Shown here piece after piece: positions 58,984 through 64,000 of a stretch of 64,000 nucleotides of DNA (the first letter of the stretch is position 1; each line of letters starts with the position of its first letter). A program made the translations under genes and the position numbers. The stretch is taken from assembly GCF_900230285.1 (NCBI RefSeq), contig NZ_OCNK01000001.1, positions 372,001 to 436,000 on the forward strand. The letters are read 5' to 3'. The DNA comes from Blastococcus haudaquaticus. GTDB lineage: Bacteria; Actinomycetota; Actinomycetes; Mycobacteriales; Geodermatophilaceae. The notes beneath the pieces were generated by a model. The model was given only the letters and a program-made list of their open reading frames with translations, had not been told where the DNA came from and searched no databases.

Positions 58984-61055
58984 CCCTCGCGCCGGTGCTC
59001 GGTTGCCTGGCCCTCGTCACCTGGAGCAGTTGGCGTTGGGCGGCGGTGGCCAGGCTTCCCCGGCCGGTCGACGTCCTCGTCGCCTGCGGTGTGCTGGTGT
59101 ACGGCATCCTGGTCGGCACGGTCCTGTTCGTCGGCGGCGTCCTGCACGCGCTGTCCGCCGGCCCGGTCGCGGCCGCTGCCGTCGCGACCGCCGTCCTCGC
59201 GGGCGCCACCACCGCCGGCCGGGCGAGCCGCGGCCGGGTCCGCGACGCCCGGCGATCGGTGGGCGCCGCACTCCGCCGGCTCGGCCCGGCCCTGCGCTCA
59301 CCGCTCGTGTCGATCCTGGCGCTGGGCGCCACTGCAGCGGCCGGCTACCGGGTGGCGATCGCCGTGATGTTCCCGCCGCTGGACTGGGACGGGCTGGCCT
59401 ACCACCTGCCGATGGCCGACTTCTGGCTCCAGGAGGAGCGGCTCCTTCCCAATCCGTTCAGCTTCTGGGCGCAGGTCCATCCCGGTGCGGCGGAGTCGGT
59501 GGTCACCTGGCTGGGCGCCCTCAGCGGATCGGTCCGGGCCGCGGCGGCCGTGCAGGTGGGTGCCGCGGCGCTGGGAGCGCTCGCCGTCGTCGCGCTGTGC
59601 CGGGGCGCGGGCTGCAGGCCCCGTTCTGCGCTCGTGGCCGGGCTGCTGTTCGTCACGGCTCCGCTGGTCCTGACGCAGTTGTCGACCGCCGAGGTCGACG
59701 TCGCCGCGGCGGCGATCCTGCTGGCCACCTGGCACCTGCTCCTGGTCGCGCTGCGCCGGGTCGAGAGCCTTCACGCCGGCGCCGCCGGATCCGGCGTCGC
59801 CCAGGCATCCGAGAGAGCCCTCGCCGGCAATGGTGCCCGTCCGGCCGGGTCGGTCGCGCTCGCGGAACGCCCCGCGGAGACGGTGGTGACCCCGCGCCAC
59901 CGGGCACTCGCTCCGGGCCGCAGCTCCGTTCTCCCGACGCTGGTCGTCGCGGGCGTCGGCGCCGGGGTCGCGGTCGGCGTCAAGTCCACCAACCTGATCG
60001 CCTTCGGCATGCTCGGTCTTGTGCTCGTCGGTACCGTGCTCGGCCGCGCCGTCGCAGCAGGCCGGCCGGGCCGCGGCCTCGGGCAGGCGGCCCTGCAGGC
60101 CGCCTGCTTCGGTCTGCCGGCCGCGCTGCTGGGCGCGTGGTGGTACGTGCGCAACGCCACCCTGTGGGGCAACCCCTTCTATCCGGTCGGCATCGCGGGA
60201 CTTCCCGGCAACCCGGACGTCATGGCGCTGCTCGGAGTCGATCCGCGACAGGTGGGGACCACGAACCCGTGGTGGGCCACGCTCGTCTCCTGGGCCGACG
60301 ACCTGGCGTGGCGGCCCTATTACTACGGCTCCCCGACCGGCGGCCTCGGCGCCTACTGGGTTCTCGTGCTGGCGCCGGCGATCCCGGTGGCGATCGCGCT
60401 CCTCGCGCGCTCGGGCCGGTCCCTGTACGCCTGGGGGCTGCTCGCCCCCGGCGTCCTCCTGCTGCTGGCCTACCCCGGCCACCACCACCCGCGGTACACG
60501 CTCTACCTGCTCGGGATCGGGGGCGTGGCCCTCGCCGTCGTGCTCGACCGACTGCCGCGCCTGCCCCGTTCCGCTGTGCTGGCGGTCGTCGTCGCAGCGG
60601 CGTTGTTCTCCGCCTCAGCCGCATCCTGGCAGGCGCTCGACATCTCCGGGTCCGACCGCGGACCGACCCCGCGGCAGGTGGCGGCGCTCATGCTGCAGCC
60701 TGCCCGCGAGCGCGACGCGGTGGGCCTGCGCGGCGCGTTCACCGACGTCGACCGCGCCGCGGCGGGATCGACCTTTGTGGTCCCGCCCGAGTTCGGCGAC
60801 TACGGCCAGCCGTGGATCCTGCCGCACTCGATGTGGGGCGACGACCTCGGCCGGCGGGTGGTCGAGTCCGACCAGCCGATCGCCGACGCCGACCAGGCGC
60901 TGCGGGCCCTCGACGAGTTCGGCGCGGAGTACCTCGTGGTTGCCAAGGGCAGCCCCCTGGAGGCCGGGCTGACGGCGGACGGTCGGCTGCTGCCGGCGTT
61001 CGAGGTGGGCTGGCTGGCGCGCGCGTGGACCGCGAGCTCCGGCACGGGCGGCTGA
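58980..61055 (+). CDS. GT-C type membrane glycosyltransferase-like protein
   Basis: A 691-residue polytopic protein with about 12 hydrophobic segments. The first long external loop has FPPLDWDGLAYHLPMADFWL, the acidic position expected of GT39-like GT-C enzymes, and PFSFWAQVHPGAAESVVTWL. WWYVRNATLWGNPFYPVGI is typical of membrane mannosyltransferase-like proteins. The last 130 residues are extracytoplasmic. GTG at 58980 overlaps the GT2 stop by GTGA. It probably transfers the polyprenyl-linked sugar made by the upstream genes to a surface polymer or protein. The acceptor is unknown. Confidence 0.82.
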   Translation: MTLAPVLGCLALVTWSSWRWAAVARLPRPVDVLVACGVLVYGILVGTVLFVGGVLHALSAGPVAAAAVATAVLAGATTAGRASRGRVRDARRSVGAALRRLGPALRSPLVSILALGATAAAGYRVAIAVMFPPLDWDGLAYHLPMADFWLQEERLLPNPFSFWAQVHPGAAESVVTWLGALSGSVRAAAAVQVGAAALGALAVVALCRGAGCRPRSALVAGLLFVTAPLVLTQLSTAEVDVAAAAILLATWHLLLVALRRVESLHAGAAGSGVAQASERALAGNGARPAGSVALAERPAETVVTPRHRALAPGRSSVLPTLVVAGVGAGVAVGVKSTNLIAFGMLGLVLVGTVLGRAVAAGRPGRGLGQAALQAACFGLPAALLGAWWYVRNATLWGNPFYPVGIAGLPGNPDVMALLGVDPRQVGTTNPWWATLVSWADDLAWRPYYYGSPTGGLGAYWVLVLAPAIPVAIALLARSGRSLYAWGLLAPGVLLLLAYPGHHHPRYTLYLLGIGGVALAVVLDRLPRLPRSAVLAVVVAAALFSASAASWQALDISGSDRGPTPRQVAALMLQPARERDAVGLRGAFTDVDRAAAGSTFVVPPEFGDYGQPWILPHSMWGDDLGRRVVESDQPIADADQALRALDEFGAEYLVVAKGSPLEAGLTADGRLLPAFEVGWLARAWTASSGTGG

Positions 61056-61107
61056 GCTCGACGCCGCCACCGATCACCCGTCCGACCACCCTGGTCGGGC
61101 AGTACTG

Positions 61108-61491
61108 CTAGACGTTGGCGACGGAGCCGTTGACCTTGAGTTTGCTCTCTTCCATGATCGCGATGCCCTCGTGCATCCGCGACACCTTGCGGCTGAGGTT
61201 GTTCAGCTTGTCGTAGAGCTGGACCATGATCAGCATCTGGAAGATCAGCCCGGACAGCAGCAGGATGTCGAACACGCTCAACGGCGGCGACGCGGTCAGG
61301 TTCTTCCGCACCAGCAGGTCGTAGAGCGGCTCGACGAAGAGCATGCCGATGCCGACCAGCAGCCAGAAGACGACGAGCACCGTGCACCGGCGCCTCGTCG
61401 ACCGGCCGGTCTTGTAGCTGGTCACGGCCATGAGAATGGCGAACATGATCAGTGGTGCATTGATGAGCACCAACAGGACGTACTTGTTCAC
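61108..61491 (-). CDS. DUF2304 membrane protein
   Basis: A small protein of 127 residues with three hydrophobic segments (VLLVLINAPLIMFAILMAV, CTVLVVFWLLVGIGMLFV, LSVFDILLLSGLIFQMLIMV) and a C-terminal helix QLYDKLNNLSRKVSRMHEGI that may coil. DUF2304 proteins usually accompany a GT2 polyprenyl-phosphate sugar synthase, as here, where the GT2 stop is 6 bp before its GTG. It may anchor or regulate that enzyme. It converges with the GT-C gene. Confidence 0.85.
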   Translation of the reverse strand: MNKYVLLVLINAPLIMFAILMAVTSYKTGRSTRRRCTVLVVFWLLVGIGMLFVEPLYDLLVRKNLTASPPLSVFDILLLSGLIFQMLIMVQLYDKLNNLSRKVSRMHEGIAIMEESKLKVNGSVANV

Positions 61492-61497
61492 GGGGCG

Positions 61498-62247
61498 CTA
61501 CCCAATCAGCCGGAGAGTGATGAGATCGGTGACGAGGTCGAACACTCCCCAGTTGCTCTGACCCTTGCCGAGCGTCTCTTCGGAGTACTTGACCCCGATC
61601 GGGACCTCCACCACCGTGAGATTCTTCTGCCGCGCGCGCCACAGGATCTCCGAGCAGAACCCGTACCTGTCGATCGTGAACCTGGAGATGGCGGGCAGCG
61701 CGTCGATGGTGACCATCCGGAGACCGCTCTGCGTGTCCTCCGTGGTGATGCCGAACAGCCCCCTGCTGATCAGCGAGAGCCCACGGTTGCCCAGCGTCCG
61801 GTGCCGCGGCATGTCGGCCTTGTTGCCCTCGTGCAGTCGGTTGCCGACGAGCATGTCCGCCTTGGTCGCCACCGCCTCGCGCAGCAGGTGGAGGAGGTCG
61901 CCGCTGGAGTGCTGACCGTCGGCGTCGATCGTGGCCACGTAGGCGACGCCCAGCCGCTCCGCGTTCTTCAGCACGTAGCTGAACCCGGTGCGGGTGGCCG
62001 CTCCGGCACCCGAGTTGATGAAGTGCCGGATGACGATCGCCCCCGCGTCGAGGGCGTTCTGGTAGGTGGCGTCCCGCGAGCAGTCCTCGACCACGATGAC
62101 CACCGTGCGGAACGTCTGGTCGTCGACGGTCAGCGTCGGGGGCACCGACCGGACGACCTCGGCGATCGCTCGCTCCTCGTTGTACGCCGGGATGATGACG
62201 GCGAGGACATCGCGCCGGCGGTCCCCGATCACGCCGCTACTCTCCAT
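61498..62247 (-). CDS. GT2 glycosyltransferase, polyprenyl-phosphate sugar synthase-like
   Basis: A 249-residue GT-A enzyme. It shows AVIIPAYNEERAIAEVVRSV, VVEDCSRDATYQNALDAG, NSGAGAATRTGFSYVL, TIDADGQHSSGDLLHLL (metal-binding DAD), MLVGNRLHEGN and QSGLRMVTIDAL, typical of DPM1/DPMS-like synthases. It has no membrane segment of its own and is followed by a DUF2304 protein. ATG at 62247 overlaps the 3' end of the large membrane protein gene by 11 bp. It is distinct from the GT2 at 58.2 kb. Confidence 0.9.
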   Translation of the reverse strand: MESSGVIGDRRRDVLAVIIPAYNEERAIAEVVRSVPPTLTVDDQTFRTVVIVVEDCSRDATYQNALDAGAIVIRHFINSGAGAATRTGFSYVLKNAERLGVAYVATIDADGQHSSGDLLHLLREAVATKADMLVGNRLHEGNKADMPRHRTLGNRGLSLISRGLFGITTEDTQSGLRMVTIDALPAISRFTIDRYGFCSEILWRARQKNLTVVEVPIGVKYSEETLGKGQSNWGVFDLVTDLITLRLIG

Positions 62248-64000
62248 CGTTCTCGATCCTCGTCTCATGGGTCACGATCGTGGCGACATCACCGAACTCG
62301 TCTCGGATGCGCTGCTCGGAAGCCGGGTCGGTCAGGATGATGTGCTCGCGTCCGAGGTCCTTGGAGACCTGAGCGCAGTCCTTGATCCCCTGGACCATTT
62401 CCCGCTGCATGTCCTCGCTGTCGTTGACGCTGCCGAAGCCGAACTTCGAGTACTGCATCACCTGGCAGTACAGGGCCAATCCGTCTTCGCGCCCGCCGTC
62501 GTACTGCATCATGTTCGCCCAGCGCGCCGTCTGCATGTGTGCGCCATATGTGTCGTTCAACGGGTTGTAGTGCAGCAGCGTGGTGTTGAATCCGTCGACC
62601 CGGCCCGCCTCCCCCAATCGCGCGTAGAGGGCCAGATCTGCGTCGTAGAAGTCCGGCTTGACCTGGTTCGCCTCCGTGCGGAACAGGTTCCGCAAATCCG
62701 ACAACGGATTCGCACCCACGGCGAAGAGCGCGAAGATGGCGACTGCCGGGGTGATGGCGGCCGCGAAGAAACGCCCCACGGCGCCGAGGTCCATCTGACT
62801 CAGCACGACCGCGACGACGCACGACAGGATCACGATGTTGACGGCCTCGAGCAGGAATGCGGTCTTGATGACGTAGTACCGCACCTCCCCCGTCAGGAAG
62901 AGCTGCATCACGGCGAGCAGGGCGATGAAGGTCAGGAGAGGCAGCACGAGCGCGATGCTCTTGTCCCGGCTGTCGCGGTCGATGTTCTTGTTGACCGCGA
63001 GGCCGAAGACGATCAACGCGCCGAGCAGGAGGCTGAGCGGGCGGAAGGTGGTCAGACCACCCAGGGCGTTGACGCCGTTGTCCGAACCGCCGTACCGGAG
63101 TTGCAGGCCGATCGGGATGAACTGGACGACGACGAGCACGGCCACGCCGAGCAGATGACGCTTCGGCATGGCGCGGAGCAGGTCCAGGTACGAGCGCTGA
63201 CACATCAGCACGAACGGGGTTGCCAGCAGCACCGGGATCAGCAGGGGCCACGACATCGCGGCCCCGAAGGTGAGCACCAGGTACAGCGACAGGGTCGAGA
63301 ACAGGCGCTCCTTCGACCCGGTCATCAGTGCGGTGAAGGCGAGCAGGATCGTCGCCATCACGTAGTAGTAGTTCAGGAATCCCTGGTGGACGAACGACCA
63401 CAGCAGGAAGGGCCCCGCCGCGGCGCCGACGGCGAGGCCGACTGCGGAGAGCAGGAGGCCGGGACGCGCGATCGGGTAGCGCTGGGCGACGGCGGCGAAG
63501 ACCGCCGAGGCGAAATACCCCAGTGCTCCCGCGAGGAGCACGCCGAACACCAGGTACTGCCCGATGTACACGAGGACCGCGCCGCGCCAGCTCATGCTGA
63601 TCTGCGGCACGAACAAGGCGTCCTGCAGGAATGCGGTGACGATGTGGAAGCTCTTGGGGTAGTAGTTCCCCACCGCATAGACCCAGTGCTGCCCCGACAT
63701 CATCTGCGCGATGTTGGCGAAGTGATTGGTGGAATCGACCGCTTGACCGCCGCCGATCTGGGCGACCCGGGCGACCGTGTCGTTGCCGATCAGGAAGGGG
63801 ACGAAAGGCACCAGGAAGATCGCGGCCACGACGGCACCGGGCACATCGTGCCGGCTGGCGAAGCGGGTGACCAGATCCCTGACGTCGTCCGTCGTGCGAT
63901 CCGTCAGCAGCGCGGCGACGAGATAGATGACCGTGGTGATGGCGGCCGATGCGGCGAAACCCGTCGAGGGGAATGCGAAGAACTGAATGGTCGCGGATGC
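62237..64000 (-). CDS. Large polytopic membrane protein, 5' end outside window
   Basis: At least 587 residues are visible. The frame stays open through 63844 to the edge (64000), with another hydrophobic segment in that stretch, so the GTG at 63844 is internal and the gene is cut by the window. About 12 hydrophobic segments are followed by a soluble domain of about 170 residues near the C terminus (from about 62.24 to 62.75 kb). DSTNHFANIAQMMSGQHWVY and YYPKSFHIVTAFLQ recall large actinobacterial membrane proteins of the DUF6541 or GT-C-like type, where such His/Tyr/Pro loops are extracellular. It precedes a GT2 and DUF2304. I infer a role in surface glycan transfer but cannot assign the enzyme. 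Confidence 0.72.
   Translation of the reverse strand, partial: ASATIQFFAFPSTGFAASAAITTVIYLVAALLTDRTTDDVRDLVTRFASRHDVPGAVVAAIFLVPFVPFLIGNDTVARVAQIGGGQAVDSTNHFANIAQMMSGQHWVYAVGNYYPKSFHIVTAFLQDALFVPQISMSWRGAVLVYIGQYLVFGVLLAGALGYFASAVFAAVAQRYPIARPGLLLSAVGLAVGAAAGPFLLWSFVHQGFLNYYYVMATILLAFTALMTGSKERLFSTLSLYLVLTFGAAMSWPLLIPVLLATPFVLMCQRSYLDLLRAMPKRHLLGVAVLVVVQFIPIGLQLRYGGSDNGVNALGGLTTFRPLSLLLGALIVFGLAVNKNIDRDSRDKSIALVLPLLTFIALLAVMQLFLTGEVRYYVIKTAFLLEAVNIVILSCVVAVVLSQMDLGAVGRFFAAAITPAVAIFALFAVGANPLSDLRNLFRTEANQVKPDFYDADLALYARLGEAGRVDGFNTTLLHYNPLNDTYGAHMQTARWANMMQYDGGREDGLALYCQVMQYSKFGFGSVNDSEDMQREMVQGIKDCAQVSKDLGREHIILTDPASEQRIRDEFGDVATIVTHETRIENDGE

Noticed and set aside
1-64000. tRNA, rRNA or riboswitch genes
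   Set aside because: No stretch with tRNA-like arms, rRNA similarity or a recognisable riboswitch core was found by eye; a covariance-model search would be needed to exclude small RNAs.

Overview
The window is very GC-rich actinobacterial DNA with actinobacterial gene content: an acyl-CoA carboxylase with separate alpha, beta and epsilon subunits, a WbbL-type rhamnosyltransferase next to GDP-mannose synthesis, an LCP-family attachment enzyme, a TIGR03089 protein, and many LGFP-repeat exoproteins. The best guess is a member of Geodermatophilaceae (Blastococcus, Geodermatophilus or Modestobacter type). This is inferred from gene content only. No rRNA, tRNA, CRISPR array, phage gene or transposase was recognised.

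Layout. 0-2.5 kb: dTDP-rhamnose genes rmlC (cut by the window edge) and rmlA, then an AlkA-like glycosylase. 2.6-14.4 kb: a long minus-strand cluster that reads, in transcription order, wzm, wzt with a C-terminal cargo-binding domain, two GT4 glycosyltransferases, a methyltransferase-kinase fusion resembling the chain terminator WbdD, two more GT4s, wbbL, manC and an SDR oxidoreductase. This looks like a complete ABC-transporter-dependent polysaccharide factory with chain capping. 14.5-17.3 kb: a divergent GT4 and a membrane acyltransferase. 17.7-22.7 kb: a translationally coupled amidase and SpoIID-domain pair. Their LGFP-repeat tails are identical over about 1.26 kb of DNA. 22.9-28.6 kb: a GT-C enzyme, an LCP protein, TIGR03089 and a second acyltransferase. 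28.7-34.4 kb: acyl-CoA dehydrogenase, purE, purK, gtrA, a methyltransferase and a GT2. 34.5-39.3 kb: sbcC, sbcD and a PH-domain membrane protein. 39.4-46.8 kb: birA divergent from accD-accE-maf, then a secreted LGFP serine hydrolase, a lipoprotein and accA. 46.9-53.0 kb: two gametolysin-like metzincin proteases, one with disulfide-type LGFP repeats, flanking an SGNH hydrolase. 53.1-64 kb: lpdA, a GGCT-fold protein, a five-gene sugar-modification operon, and a convergent GT2/DUF2304/large membrane protein operon that runs off the right edge.

How it fits together. The backbone follows, from memory, the Mycobacterium tuberculosis order wbbL/manB - LCP - TIGR03089 - fadE25 - purE - purK - gtrA - PH protein - birA - accD5 - accE5 - maf - accA3 - lpdA. 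Envelope and exoprotein genes have been inserted at several joints. RmlA/RmlC and ManC supply dTDP-rhamnose and GDP-mannose. WbbL and the GT4s would build the glycan, the WbdD-like protein would cap it, Wzm/Wzt would export the capped chain, and the LCP protein would attach glycan to peptidoglycan. The LGFP exoenzymes probably work on or bind to the wall. Many genes overlap by GTGA or TGATG, and several appear to be transcribed from TANNNT -10 boxes placed 6-7 nt before the start codon, which suggests leaderless mRNAs.
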